The notes under the pieces were generated by a model, which worked only from the letters and a program-made list of their open reading frames with translations, ran no database searches and had not been told where the DNA came from. Positions 25,476 to 34,870 of a stretch of DNA of 51,462 nucleotides are shown piece after piece. Every line of letters begins with the position of its first letter. The stretch's first letter is position 1. The translations under genes were made by a program, and so were the position numbers. Source of the stretch: an uncultured Pelagibacteraceae bacterium (lineage in GTDB: Bacteria > Pseudomonadota > Alphaproteobacteria > Pelagibacterales > Pelagibacteraceae); contig CACLHJ010000003.1 in assembly GCA_902606645.1 (NCBI GenBank), forward strand, positions 1-51,462. The letters are read 5' to 3'.

Positions 25476-25943
25476 ATGTTCAAAAAAAGAGAAAATGTGC
25501 AGGAAATTGAAGAAGGAAATATTTTATCACCAAAATTTGATAATGATGGCCTGATTCCTGTAATAACCATGTGTTCTCAAACAAAAGATATTTTAATGCA
25601 TGGTTATATGAACGTTGAAGCATTAAAAAAAACTATAGAAACTAAAGAGGCTCACTATTTTAGTAGATCTAGAAAAGCTATTTGGCATAAGGGTAAGACA
25701 AGTGGTTTTACACAAAAGGTAACTGAAATTAGAATTGATGATGATCAAGATTCTATTTGGTTAACTGTTGATATTGGTGATGGAGCTAGTTGCCATGTTG
25801 GTTATCGATCGTGTTTTTATAGATCTATCCCAACAGGTCCAATTGAAAATGGTCGAAAAGTTGAAATGAAGTTTTTAGAAGAAGAAAAAAAATTTGATCC
25901 TGAAGAAGTTTACAAAGGTCAACCAAATCCAACTAAGATTTAA
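25476..25943 (+). CDS. hisI: Phosphoribosyl-AMP cyclohydrolase
   Basis: 155 residues. LMHGYMNVEALKKTIETKEAHYFSRSRKAIWHKGKTSG, then RIDDDQDSIWLTVD (metal-binding acidic run) and CHVGYRSCFYR carry the HisI motifs and zinc cysteines. Third step of histidine synthesis. No fused HisE domain. No other his genes are near; the downstream DUF2237 gene follows with no gap. Confidence 0.95.
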   Translation: MFKKRENVQEIEEGNILSPKFDNDGLIPVITMCSQTKDILMHGYMNVEALKKTIETKEAHYFSRSRKAIWHKGKTSGFTQKVTEIRIDDDQDSIWLTVDIGDGASCHVGYRSCFYRSIPTGPIENGRKVEMKFLEEEKKFDPEEVYKGQPNPTKI

Positions 25944-26318
25944 ATGAAAGAAAAACAAAAAAATGTTCTAGGTGAAGATCTAGAAGAATGCTCTAATGAT
26001 CCTTTAACTGGATGGTTAAGAGATGGATGTTGTAATACTGATGAAAATGATCACGGCGTACATACTGTTTGTGCAAAAGTAACGACTGAATGTTTAGAAT
26101 GGTTAAAAGAAGCAGGTAATGATTTAATCACACCACATCCAGAATTCGGATTTCCTGGGTTAAAAGATGGTGATGGATGGTGCTTATGTGCTAGTTGGTA
26201 TGCAAAAGCAGTTGAGGCTGAAAAGGCTTGTCCTATTTTCTTGAAAAGAACTCATCAAAATACCTTAAAATATGTTCCAATTGAAACTTTAAAAAAGTTT
26301 GCAATAGATTTATCTTAA
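25944..26318 (+). CDS. DUF2237 family protein
   Basis: 124 residues. KNVLGEDLEECSNDPLTGWLRDGCCNTDENDHGVHTVCA and NDLITPHPEFGFPGLKDGDGWCLCASW match the DUF2237 signature, including its conserved Cys, Gly and Asp residues. Cytoplasmic. Function of the family is not established. It begins right after the hisI stop, so it is translated from the same mRNA, and converges with the ETF:QO gene with one base between the stops. Confidence 0.88.
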   Translation: MKEKQKNVLGEDLEECSNDPLTGWLRDGCCNTDENDHGVHTVCAKVTTECLEWLKEAGNDLITPHPEFGFPGLKDGDGWCLCASWYAKAVEAEKACPIFLKRTHQNTLKYVPIETLKKFAIDLS

Positions 26319-26319
26319 T

Positions 26320-27939
26320 TTACATATTTCCATATTTAGGTCCACCTCCACCCTCAGGAGTTACCCAAATAATATTTTGTGATGGTTCTTTAATGTCACA
26401 AGTTTTACAGTGAATACAGTTTTGTGAATTGATGACAAATTTATTTACTTCATTTTCTTTTTGAACTTCATAAACTCCTGCAGGACAATATCTTTGAGCA
26501 GGTTCATCAAATTTTTCTAAAGTATAATTAATTGGTAAATTAGGGTCTTTAAGTTTTAAGTGAACTGGCTGATTATCTGCATGATTTGTACCTGTTAAAT
26601 AAACTGAACTCGTTTTATCAAAAGTTAAAACATTGTCATATTTTGGATAATTTATTTTTGGCATATCTTTAGCTGGTTTTAAGGTCTCATGATCAGCGTG
26701 CCTATGCTTAAGAGTAAAAGGCATTTTTCCTCTAAATAAAATTTGATCTATACCTGTAAATATTATTCCTAATATTAATCCCCAACTAAAACTAGGTTTG
26801 ACATTTCTTGCCTCAAACAATTCTTTATAGAGCCAGCTATTTTTAAATTTTTGTTCAAATAAAGATAAATCTTTATTATCTTTTAAATGTTCATTTATAG
26901 TTTCAGCAGCTATTATCCCACTTTTCATAGCTGTATGAGAGCCTTTGATTTTTGGCATGTTTAAAGTTCCCGCATCACAGCCAACTAACAATGCTCCTGG
27001 CATAAACATCTGAGGTAAACTTTGAAAACCTCCCTCAATTAAAGCTCTTGCACCGTATGAAATTCTTTTTCCACCTTCTATAATTTTCCTGATAGCTGGA
27101 TGAGTTTTAAATCTTTGAAACTCATCGTATGGAGATAAATGAGGGTTTTTATAATCTAAACCTATGACATATCCTAAAAAAACCTGTTTATTTTCTGCAT
27201 GATACATAAAACTTCCGCCGTAAGTGTTGTTATCTAATGGCCATCCAGCTGTGTGCATTACTAGACCTTCATCGTGGGTTTTCTCATCAATTTCCCAAAT
27301 TTCTTTAAACCCAATCCCATATTGTTGTGGATCTTTTCCTTTATTTAATGCAAATTTTTGAATTAATTCTTTTCCAAGATGGCCTCTGCAGCCTTCCGCA
27401 AAAACTGTAACTTTTCCCAATAACTCAATACCTGGTTCAAAACTATCTTTTTTATTTCCTTCTTTATCTATACCCATATCTTGAGTAGCAACTCCTTTTA
27501 CAGATCCATCATCGTTGTATAAAATTTCACTTGCTGGAAATCCTGGAAAAATTTCTACACCTAAATTTTCTGCTTGCTCAGCAAGCCATCTGCATAAATT
27601 TGCTAAACTAATAATATAATTTTTATGATTTTGTTGAACTTTGGGAAGCAACCAAGTTGGCCAGCTTAATGATTTTGTTTTTCCTAAAAATAAAAATTTT
27701 TCTTTTGTTACTTTGGTTTTAATTGGTGAATTTAATTCTCTCCAATTAGGTAATAATTCATCTAACGCACGCGTCTCAAAAACATTACCACTTAAAATAT
27801 GTGCACCTATTTCAGAAGCTTTCTCTAGCAAGCAAACATTTAGATTTGGATCTAATTGTTTTAGTTTTATTGCTGTTGATAAACCTGATGGCCCACCACC
27901 AATGATCACAACATCATATTCCATCGATTCCCTAGACAT
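26320..27939 (-). CDS. Electron transfer flavoprotein-ubiquinone oxidoreductase
   Basis: 539 residues. FAD-binding DVVIIGGGPSGLSTAIKLKQ, FAEGCRGHLGKELI, ALLVGCDAGTLNMPKIKGSHTAMKSG, and a C-terminal 4Fe-4S site built from YCPAGVYEV and NCIHCKTCDIKEPSQNIIWV ending GGGPKYGNM. Membrane-associated enzyme that takes electrons from ETF to ubiquinone. It is the last gene of the long minus-strand array, 23 bases after etfA; together with ETF and the dehydrogenase upstream this is a complete electron route from N-methyl groups to quinone. Met6 is an alternative start. Confidence 0.95.
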   Translation of the reverse strand: MSRESMEYDVVIIGGGPSGLSTAIKLKQLDPNLNVCLLEKASEIGAHILSGNVFETRALDELLPNWRELNSPIKTKVTKEKFLFLGKTKSLSWPTWLLPKVQQNHKNYIISLANLCRWLAEQAENLGVEIFPGFPASEILYNDDGSVKGVATQDMGIDKEGNKKDSFEPGIELLGKVTVFAEGCRGHLGKELIQKFALNKGKDPQQYGIGFKEIWEIDEKTHDEGLVMHTAGWPLDNNTYGGSFMYHAENKQVFLGYVIGLDYKNPHLSPYDEFQRFKTHPAIRKIIEGGKRISYGARALIEGGFQSLPQMFMPGALLVGCDAGTLNMPKIKGSHTAMKSGIIAAETINEHLKDNKDLSLFEQKFKNSWLYKELFEARNVKPSFSWGLILGIIFTGIDQILFRGKMPFTLKHRHADHETLKPAKDMPKINYPKYDNVLTFDKTSSVYLTGTNHADNQPVHLKLKDPNLPINYTLEKFDEPAQRYCPAGVYEVQKENEVNKFVINSQNCIHCKTCDIKEPSQNIIWVTPEGGGGPKYGNM

Positions 27940-27962
27940 AGACTAGTTTTTAACTGTAAGGA

Positions 27963-28916
27963 TTATTTTTGTATAGTGTTTAATTTGTTCAGCTCTTCCA
28001 TGAACTGTGGAAGTGCTTCAAATAGATCAGCTTCAAGGCCATAATCTGCAACACTAAATATTGGAGCCTCTCCATCTTTATTGATTGCGACAATTACTTT
28101 ACTCTCTTTCATTCCTGCTAAATGCTGGATTGCTCCTGAAATTCCAATCGCAATATATAAATCTGGTACAACAACTTTTCCAGTTTGACCAACTTGGTGA
28201 TCGTTACTTATATAACCTGCATCTACAGCAGCTCTTGATGCACCAATCGCTGCTCCCAATTTATCTGCAACTTCTGTTATTAATTTAAAATTATCTCCGC
28301 TTTGCATTCCTCTACCACCTGAAACTACAATTCTTGCGGTTCCTAGTTCCGGTCTGTCAGATTTTATTTCTTCTCTCTTAATAAACTTTGTATTTGAAAA
28401 TTCTTCACCAGCCTCACCATTTTCAATTGTTGCATTTCCACCAGAGCTTTCACAAGGTTCAAAAGATGTAGGTCTGATCGTTACACATTTTTTTGCATCA
28501 TTTGTTTTTACTGTAGCAAAAGCGTTTCCAGCATAAATAGGTCTTAGAAAAGTATCAGGAGATATTACTTTTATAATATCACTGACTTGAGAAGTATCTA
28601 AATGAGCAGCAATTCTTGGCATTAAGTTTTTACCAAAAGTATTTGCAGAACAAACAATATGAGAATAATTTTCTGCAAGTTTAACTATTGCTGGTGCAAA
28701 ATTTTCTGCTGTAAAATTTTCATAATGTGGTGCCTCTATACTGATTACTTTTTTAACAACTGGTAATTCAGAGAGTTTTTTAGCAGCACTCTCACTATTT
28801 TGACCAATAATTACCGCATGAACTTCTTTATCGATTTGAGAGGCAGCCGTTGCAGCGTTTAACGTAAAAGGCCTCAACTCTTTATTATTATGTTCTGCTA
28901 TAAGTAATACCGCCAT
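27963..28916 (-). CDS. etfA: Electron transfer flavoprotein alpha subunit
   Basis: 317 residues. N-terminal alpha/beta domain, then FAD-binding GGRGMQSGDNFKLITEVADKLGAAIGASRAAVDAGY and QVGQTGKVVVPDLYIAIGISGAIQHLAGMKES in the C-terminal half. Forms a heterodimer with EtfB and shuttles electrons from flavin dehydrogenases. Overlaps the etfB stop by one base. Confidence 0.96.
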   Translation of the reverse strand: MAVLLIAEHNNKELRPFTLNAATAASQIDKEVHAVIIGQNSESAAKKLSELPVVKKVISIEAPHYENFTAENFAPAIVKLAENYSHIVCSANTFGKNLMPRIAAHLDTSQVSDIIKVISPDTFLRPIYAGNAFATVKTNDAKKCVTIRPTSFEPCESSGGNATIENGEAGEEFSNTKFIKREEIKSDRPELGTARIVVSGGRGMQSGDNFKLITEVADKLGAAIGASRAAVDAGYISNDHQVGQTGKVVVPDLYIAIGISGAIQHLAGMKESKVIVAINKDGEAPIFSVADYGLEADLFEALPQFMEELNKLNTIQK

Positions 28917-29665
28917 TATATAACTTTTGCCTCGTTTTTTAACTTTTGAACTAATTCAGCAACATTTGCTACTTTAATACCAGCTTTTCTTTTTGGTGGT
29001 TCTTCAACTTTTAATTGTTGAACTCTTGGGGTTATATCAATCCCTAAATCTGAAACATTTATTTCCTCAATAGGTTTTTTTTTGGCCTTCATAATATTTG
29101 GTAATGATGCATATCTAGGTTCATTTAGTCTTAAATCGCAGGTTACAATTGCTGGAATATTAATTTCAACAGTTTCAAGACCTTCATCAATTTCTCTGGT
29201 AACCTCTAAAGAATTATCTTTTACTTCTATGTTTGATGCAAAGGTTGCTTGTGGCCAATTTAATAAAGCACTCAACATTTGTCCTGTTTGATTACAGTCA
29301 TCATCAATTGCTTGTTTGCCCATAAAAACTAAATCTGGTTTTTCTTTTTCTACAATTTTTTGTATAATTTTTGAAATAGCTAAAGGTTCCAAAACACCTT
29401 CTGTCTTTACATGAATTCCTTTATCTGCTCCAACTGCTAAAGCTTTTCTAACAGTCTCTTGAGCTTTTTCTTCTCCTACTGTTATTGCAACGATCTCCGT
29501 TGCTTTACCTGCCTCTTTTATTTTAACCGCTTCCTCAATAGCGTTATCATCAGGAGGATTAGTTGACATTTTGACATTGTCTGTAACTACACCTGAGCCA
29601 TCCTCTTTCACTCTTATTTGAACGTTGTAATCAATTACTCTTTTTACAGCGACTAAAATTTTCAT
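28916..29665 (-). CDS. etfB: Electron transfer flavoprotein beta subunit
   Basis: 249 residues. MKILVAVKRVIDYNVQIRVK start, STNPPDDNAIEEAVKIKEAG, FMGKQAIDDDCNQTGQMLSALLNWPQATFAS, and the recognition-loop region LRLNEPRYASLPNIMKAKKKPIE. Binds AMP and pairs with EtfA. It follows the DMGDH-like gene with a one-base overlap, supporting that dehydrogenase as a direct electron donor. Confidence 0.96.
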   Translation of the reverse strand: MKILVAVKRVIDYNVQIRVKEDGSGVVTDNVKMSTNPPDDNAIEEAVKIKEAGKATEIVAITVGEEKAQETVRKALAVGADKGIHVKTEGVLEPLAISKIIQKIVEKEKPDLVFMGKQAIDDDCNQTGQMLSALLNWPQATFASNIEVKDNSLEVTREIDEGLETVEINIPAIVTCDLRLNEPRYASLPNIMKAKKKPIEEINVSDLGIDITPRVQQLKVEEPPKRKAGIKVANVAELVQKLKNEAKVI

Positions 29666-32097
29666 TATGCTCTCAATAAATTATTTTCTTTATCGTATGG
29701 ACTTTCGTCTAATACAGTAGCCTCATACATTTCTCCCAAGATATCAACTTGTAATTTGTCACCCACATTTGCAAAATCAGGTTTAACCATTGCTAAAGCT
29801 ATTGATTTATCTAATCTAAAACCAAACTCACCCCCAGTTGCTCTTCCAACAACTTTATTGTTTTTATAAATGGGATTATTCCCCAATACATCTGCATCTT
29901 TTGTATTATGTACTTCAAGAGTAACTAATTTGTTATCAAATCCCTTCTCTCTCCACTTATTTAAGGCTTCCAATCCAATAAAATTTCCTTTATTTGGATG
30001 GATAAATCTATCCAAACCAGATTCGTAAGGTGAGTATTCAATTGATAGTTCTGTACCTACAAGTTTGTATGATTTTTCTAATCTTAAACTGTTCATAGCT
30101 CTAATACCAAAAGGTTTTATTCCTAAATCCTTGCCTGCATCCATTAATTTATCAAAAATATGATTTTGATATTCAATCGGGTGATGTAATTCCCAGCCTA
30201 GTTCACCTACAAAATTTACTCTCATAGCATTAACTGGAGCATAACCAACATTAACCTTTTTAGCAGTTAACCATTTAAAATTTTCATTAGAAAAATCATC
30301 TGTAGAAACTTTTTGCATTAAATCCCTAGCCTTTGGACCAGCAACAACAAGTACACCTGTACTATTAGTTAAATCTTCAAATATAACTGAGCCGTCAGTT
30401 GGCATCCATTTTTGGATCCAATCATGATCCAATCTTAAATTAGCCCCTGCAGAAACAAGGTAATATAAATTTTCTGCTTCCTTCATAATAGTAAATTCAG
30501 AATGGACGCCTCCTTTAGTATTTAAAGCGTGACATAAATTAATTCTGCCAATTTTTTTTGGTAGTTTGTTTGCGACCAAAAAATCTAAAAATTCTTCGGC
30601 TTTAGGTCCTCTTATTCTGCATTTTGCAAAGGCAGTCATATCTAGCAACCCAACATTTTCTTTGACGTTTTGACACTCTTTTTTAATTGCATCGAACCAT
30701 TTTGATCGTCTAAACGACCAATCATCTTTTTGCTCCATGCCATCAGTTGCAAAAAAGTTTGGTCTTTCCCAACCAAATTTTTGCCCAAAGACAGCACCCA
30801 AATTTTTCATTCTTTCATAACAAGGTGCTGTTCTTAAAGGTCTTGCTGCTGGTCTCTCCTCGTCAGGATAGTGAGTGATAAAAACATGACTATACGCTTC
30901 TTCATTTTTTGCTTTTAAGTATGATTTAGTTGCATAATTTCCATAACGTCTTGGTTCAACTCCTAGCATATCGATAGTAGGTTCGCCGTCTACAATCCAC
31001 TCTGCTAACTGCCAACCAGCTCCACCTGCTGCAGTAATTCCAAAACTGTGACCTTCATTAATCCAAAAATTTTTTAATCCCCAAGCTGGTCCAACTATTG
31101 GATTTCCGTCGGGTGTGTAACATATTGCACCATTATAAACTTTTTTTACACCAACTTCTCCAAAAGCTGGCACACGGTGAATAGCTCCTTCAATGTGTGG
31201 AGCCAATCTATCAAGATCTTCTTGAAACAATTCGTATTCTGAGTTTTTTGATGGACCTTCAACATAACAAGCTGGCGCACCATCTTCATAAGGTCCTAAT
31301 ATCAATCCACCTGCTTCTTCTCGCATATACCATCGACTATCACTATCCCTAAGAACTCCCATTTCGGGAAGACCTTCTTTTTTCCTCTTTTGAATTTCAG
31401 GATGAGGTTCAGTTACAATATATTGATGCTCAACTGGAATTACTGGAATATCTAAACCTACCATTTCACCAGTTTGTCTTGCAAAATTACCAGAACATGA
31501 AATTACATGTTCACATTCAATTGAACCTTTGTCTGTTTCTACTATCCAACCGTCTTTAGTTTGTTTCATGCTCATTACGGCTGTATTTCTATAAATTTCT
31601 GCTCCTCTATTTCTTGCACCAGTTGCTAGAGCTTGAGTTAAATCAGCTGGCTGAATATATCCATCCTCTGGATGCTGTATTGCTCCAACTAAATCATCTG
31701 TATGACAAAGTGGCCAAATTTCTTTTACTTGTTGAGGAGTTAAAAATTTTACATCAACTCCGATCGTTTGTGCAACACCAGCATATTGATGATATTCATC
31801 CATTCTATCTTTTGTGCTAGCTAATCGAATATTTGAAACAACACTAAATCCAACATTCTTTCCCGTTTCTTCCTCTAGAGTTTTATAAAGATTAACTGCA
31901 TACTTGTGAAGCTGTCCAACTGAATAGCTCATATTAAACAAAGGTAATAGGCCAGCAGCATGCCAAGTAGAACCTGAAGTTAATTCTTTTCTCTCAACTA
32001 GAACAACATCAGACCAGCCTTTTTTTGCCAGATGATAAAGAGCACTTACTCCAACAACTCCGCCACCAACTACTACAACTTTGGTTTTTGTTTTCAT
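29665..32097 (-). CDS. Dimethylglycine/sarcosine dehydrogenase family, FAD- and tetrahydrofolate-linked
   Basis: 810 residues in the DMGDH order: FAD domain from VVVVGGGVVGVSALYHL to about 370, then an FAO-type linker with Arg-rich EERPAARPLRTAPC, then GCV_T (about 430-700) and GCV_T C-terminal barrel (715-805). SGSTWHAAGLLP places His46 for covalent FAD. Removes an N-methyl group, passing electrons to ETF and the methyl carbon to tetrahydrofolate. Specificity between dimethylglycine and sarcosine is not decided by the sequence. Cotranscribed with etfBA. Confidence 0.92.
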   Translation of the reverse strand: MKTKTKVVVVGGGVVGVSALYHLAKKGWSDVVLVERKELTSGSTWHAAGLLPLFNMSYSVGQLHKYAVNLYKTLEEETGKNVGFSVVSNIRLASTKDRMDEYHQYAGVAQTIGVDVKFLTPQQVKEIWPLCHTDDLVGAIQHPEDGYIQPADLTQALATGARNRGAEIYRNTAVMSMKQTKDGWIVETDKGSIECEHVISCSGNFARQTGEMVGLDIPVIPVEHQYIVTEPHPEIQKRKKEGLPEMGVLRDSDSRWYMREEAGGLILGPYEDGAPACYVEGPSKNSEYELFQEDLDRLAPHIEGAIHRVPAFGEVGVKKVYNGAICYTPDGNPIVGPAWGLKNFWINEGHSFGITAAGGAGWQLAEWIVDGEPTIDMLGVEPRRYGNYATKSYLKAKNEEAYSHVFITHYPDEERPAARPLRTAPCYERMKNLGAVFGQKFGWERPNFFATDGMEQKDDWSFRRSKWFDAIKKECQNVKENVGLLDMTAFAKCRIRGPKAEEFLDFLVANKLPKKIGRINLCHALNTKGGVHSEFTIMKEAENLYYLVSAGANLRLDHDWIQKWMPTDGSVIFEDLTNSTGVLVVAGPKARDLMQKVSTDDFSNENFKWLTAKKVNVGYAPVNAMRVNFVGELGWELHHPIEYQNHIFDKLMDAGKDLGIKPFGIRAMNSLRLEKSYKLVGTELSIEYSPYESGLDRFIHPNKGNFIGLEALNKWREKGFDNKLVTLEVHNTKDADVLGNNPIYKNNKVVGRATGGEFGFRLDKSIALAMVKPDFANVGDKLQVDILGEMYEATVLDESPYDKENNLLRA

Positions 32098-32152
32098 TAT
32101 CAGACTCCTACTAAATTTTTAATTATTACGAAACAAAAATTTAGGTTAATAA

Positions 32153-32614
32153 TCAAATTGAGCTTCCAAGAGGAATAGGGCTTGATACCATTGTGGTTAG
32201 CCAACAATCTTTTAATGATCCTTCTTCAGTGTATTTTTCAACTTGCCAATTGAATTTGTGATAAATTTTATTCTTATCAAGTATAATTACCTCAAATTGA
32301 ACCGATTTATTACTACCTCCAACCTTAGTGATTGTATGACTTAAATGATCAATCATCATTTGATAAGAGGCACCTTTAATCATCCTTTTAAAATTATTTA
32401 AAGGTCCTGTAACCTTCTTGTTATTAGGATGAGCAAAATTCCATGTTTGCTCAATACCACTATCCTTAAATTCAAGATCATTTTGTTGCAACCCACTTAG
32501 TTGAATTTTTACCACTTCTTTTGGAGTAATAGCACTACTTGGATTAAGTAATTCGGCTTTTGAAAAAGAGATAGTTATTAAAAGTAAGATTAGTACTTTA
32601 AAAATATTTTTCAT
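32153..32614 (-). CDS. DUF4864-like secreted protein
   Basis: 153 residues. Signal peptide in the first 20 residues (IFKVLILLLITISFSKAE). Then TPKEVVKIQLSGLQQNDL, EQTWNFAHPNNKKVTGPLNNFKRMI resemble DUF4864, proteins with an NTF2-like fold of unknown role. Periplasmic. It starts 11 bases after the MFS gene and precedes the DMGDH gene by 55 bases. Confidence 0.75.
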   Translation of the reverse strand: MKNIFKVLILLLITISFSKAELLNPSSAITPKEVVKIQLSGLQQNDLEFKDSGIEQTWNFAHPNNKKVTGPLNNFKRMIKGASYQMMIDHLSHTITKVGGSNKSVQFEVIILDKNKIYHKFNWQVEKYTEEGSLKDCWLTTMVSSPIPLGSSI

Positions 32615-32625
32615 TTGAGAAGTAT

Positions 32626-34236
32626 TTATTCTGAAGTTTTGTATTTACTATTATTTACTATAAATACAAAAAATATTGGAAGAATTAATGTCAAAAGTGT
32701 CACAACAATTAATAAAATCCCAAGTTCAGAGTAATCAGCTGTTGTTTGGATTTCACCAGTTACTTTATCCTTAACTTCTCGAGTAACTGTAAATATTTCA
32801 TTTAAATATTTCGTTCCTAACGCACTTGCTGACAATGCAAGGTTGGTGAAGGAAGCAAAAACTGCAAAAAAAGTTGCTTTTAAATGAGATGGAGCATTTT
32901 TTGCTATCCAAGCAAGTAATGGAATCATTGATACTTGACCCAAAGGAGATTCAAGAGCTGTATTAATTAAAGCAATAAACTTAGCATCAACCACTCCTCC
33001 AGTTAATGAAGATGTCCAATTATGAAAGCCATAGTACATTCCAACACTTGGTAAAAATAAAATTGCACCTGCAATACTTAAAACAACAATTATTTTGGCA
33101 ATTGAATTCTTTGCCATAAACGGTCTTAACAAAACAATCCCTGCTAAAGTTAAAATTGATGCAAGTAATGATAAAATTGAAAAAAACTGTTCATTAAATT
33201 CAAGTTGATCAATTTCAAACCAAGTTAAACCTGGTCCAGGTCCTGGCATTGCTCTAAAAATAAATATAATTACAGCTGTACCAACTATTGTTAATCTTAA
33301 TTCCTGAGGTAGTTCTTTAATAAGTTTAAACATTAAAAATAAAATAATTATTACTGAGCCTATAAAAACAATCTCTTGTGCAAATGGGACATTAAAAGAT
33401 CCTACCGAGAGTGTGAAAATTACAAAAACTAAACTACCACCTAAAATCCACCAGTTTATCTCTGTTTTTTCATTTCCTCTTTCTTCCTTTAATTCTAATC
33501 CTTGAGATTTTAAAATTTTTATTTTTTTTTGTCTTAAGTAATTTGCTAAAATTACACCTAAGATCGAAACTAGGGGTATTACAAGAGCGTATAAATAAAT
33601 TGTTCCATATAAATTTATTTTTTCAGATTGCTCTAAACTTTCAACATCTCTAAATAAAATGACATTTACTAATGCCACAAGAACTGTTCCACCTATTATT
33701 GCAAAACGGCCAAGAGTTTGCATCGTGGTATGCATTATTTTTACTTGATCTTTACTATAATCTGTTCCTTGTTCGTCTGATAAAGGAACTGATTCAACAG
33801 TCATTGCATCTGCAACTACATCCTGAACGACATATCCAACTGGAGCTAAAATGACACTTATTACAAACCAAGTTTCGACAGAAAATGTTTCTGACATAGT
33901 TTCTGTATGAATAATTAACCCATACATAATCATCAAGCTTAAGGCTATTAAGCTGGCCCCTAAATAAACCATATAGTTTTTTCTTTCCCATATAAGATCA
34001 ACAAGATGTCCTAAAGGCATTTTTAATGCCCAAGGAATCCCAGCCCAAAATCCAAGTCCTGCAAGAAATGCAGCTGATAAATTTAAATAATCTTTAACGA
34101 AGAAAGTTCCAACTATTCCAGTTAAACCTGAAATACCTGCAGCCATATAGACCATTAATGGTGGAAGATAAGTCCACTTAAATTCTCGTCCTAAATCTAA
34201 GAAAGTGCTATCTAAAAATTTAAATACTTTATTCAT
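32626..34236 (-). CDS. Major facilitator superfamily transporter (folate/biopterin-transporter-like)
   Basis: 536 residues with about 12 hydrophobic segments and a long central loop (near 230-255, rich in K and E). FWAGIPWALKMPLGHLVDLIWERKNYMVYLG and VQDVVADAMTVESVPLSDEQGTDYSK have the PW-K-G-xxxD and DxxAD-VE patterns of the BT1/folate-biopterin transporter group. Substrate not determined. A folate or pterin substrate would suit this tetrahydrofolate-rich region, but that is speculation. One-base overlap with the CoA-binding gene. Confidence 0.75.
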   Translation of the reverse strand: MNKVFKFLDSTFLDLGREFKWTYLPPLMVYMAAGISGLTGIVGTFFVKDYLNLSAAFLAGLGFWAGIPWALKMPLGHLVDLIWERKNYMVYLGASLIALSLMIMYGLIIHTETMSETFSVETWFVISVILAPVGYVVQDVVADAMTVESVPLSDEQGTDYSKDQVKIMHTTMQTLGRFAIIGGTVLVALVNVILFRDVESLEQSEKINLYGTIYLYALVIPLVSILGVILANYLRQKKIKILKSQGLELKEERGNEKTEINWWILGGSLVFVIFTLSVGSFNVPFAQEIVFIGSVIIILFLMFKLIKELPQELRLTIVGTAVIIFIFRAMPGPGPGLTWFEIDQLEFNEQFFSILSLLASILTLAGIVLLRPFMAKNSIAKIIVVLSIAGAILFLPSVGMYYGFHNWTSSLTGGVVDAKFIALINTALESPLGQVSMIPLLAWIAKNAPSHLKATFFAVFASFTNLALSASALGTKYLNEIFTVTREVKDKVTGEIQTTADYSELGILLIVVTLLTLILPIFFVFIVNNSKYKTSE

Positions 34237-34670
34237 TAGTCACTAAGAACTGGAAAGGCTTGTCTTACTTTTAAGAAATGTTTTTGATATTCCATTTTGG
34301 TACATTTATTTTCAACATATTCTATATGATTTTTTTCAACTAACTCTTTTGCATTTTCGTCACGTATTCCAAGTTGCAACCATAAAACTTTAGCGCCAAT
34401 TTTCATGGTGTCCTCTGCAATTGACATTACTTCTCTGGAAGGTCTAAATACATCAACAATATCTATATTTTTTTTTATATCTGTTATTTTAGCATACACC
34501 TCTTCACCCAAAATTTTTTGACCTTTGGCAGATGGGTTAACTGGAAATACTTTATACCCATATTTTTGCATATACTTCATTACAATAGTAGATGGTTTAG
34601 TTTGGTCATTACTAACTCCTATCATAGCAATAGTTTTATATTTTGAGAGAATATCTTTGATTTGACTCAT
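34236..34670 (-). CDS. CoA-binding domain protein (YccU/HTH-like Rossmann fold)
   Basis: 144 residues. KTIAMIGVSNDQTKPSTIVMKYMQKYGYKVFPVNP is the CoA-binding Rossmann start; DIVDVFRPSREV and AKVLWLQLGIRDENA follow in the expected order. Stand-alone CoA-binding proteins of this size are common and of unclear role. One base after the small membrane protein gene and overlapping the MFS gene by one base. Confidence 0.88.
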   Translation of the reverse strand: MSQIKDILSKYKTIAMIGVSNDQTKPSTIVMKYMQKYGYKVFPVNPSAKGQKILGEEVYAKITDIKKNIDIVDVFRPSREVMSIAEDTMKIGAKVLWLQLGIRDENAKELVEKNHIEYVENKCTKMEYQKHFLKVRQAFPVLSD

Positions 34671-34672
34671 AA

Positions 34673-34870
34673 TTATTTATCACTTTTGATTTGTTCCTCA
34701 CAAAATTTCTTTGCTTCATCTAAATTGGTAATTTTAGTTTTAGACAATTTTTGGCTTGCAGCTAAACACGCATCTACTGCTCTTTTAAAGTTATAATCAT
34801 TAAAATTAAAAACTATAAACATTCCAAAAATAATTAACATTATGATGAAAAAATTTTTTTTATTCATCAT
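34673..34870 (-). CDS. Small single-span membrane protein
   Basis: 65 residues. One hydrophobic span at 6-22 (FFIIMLIIFGMFIVFNF) followed by a charged C-terminal half, with Cys at 35 and 57. It overlaps the crotonase stop by one base (TAATG-type junction) and ends 2 bases before the next gene, which argues for a real gene. No family recognised. Confidence 0.7.
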   Translation of the reverse strand: MMNKKNFFIIMLIIFGMFIVFNFNDYNFKRAVDACLAASQKLSKTKITNLDEAKKFCEEQIKSDK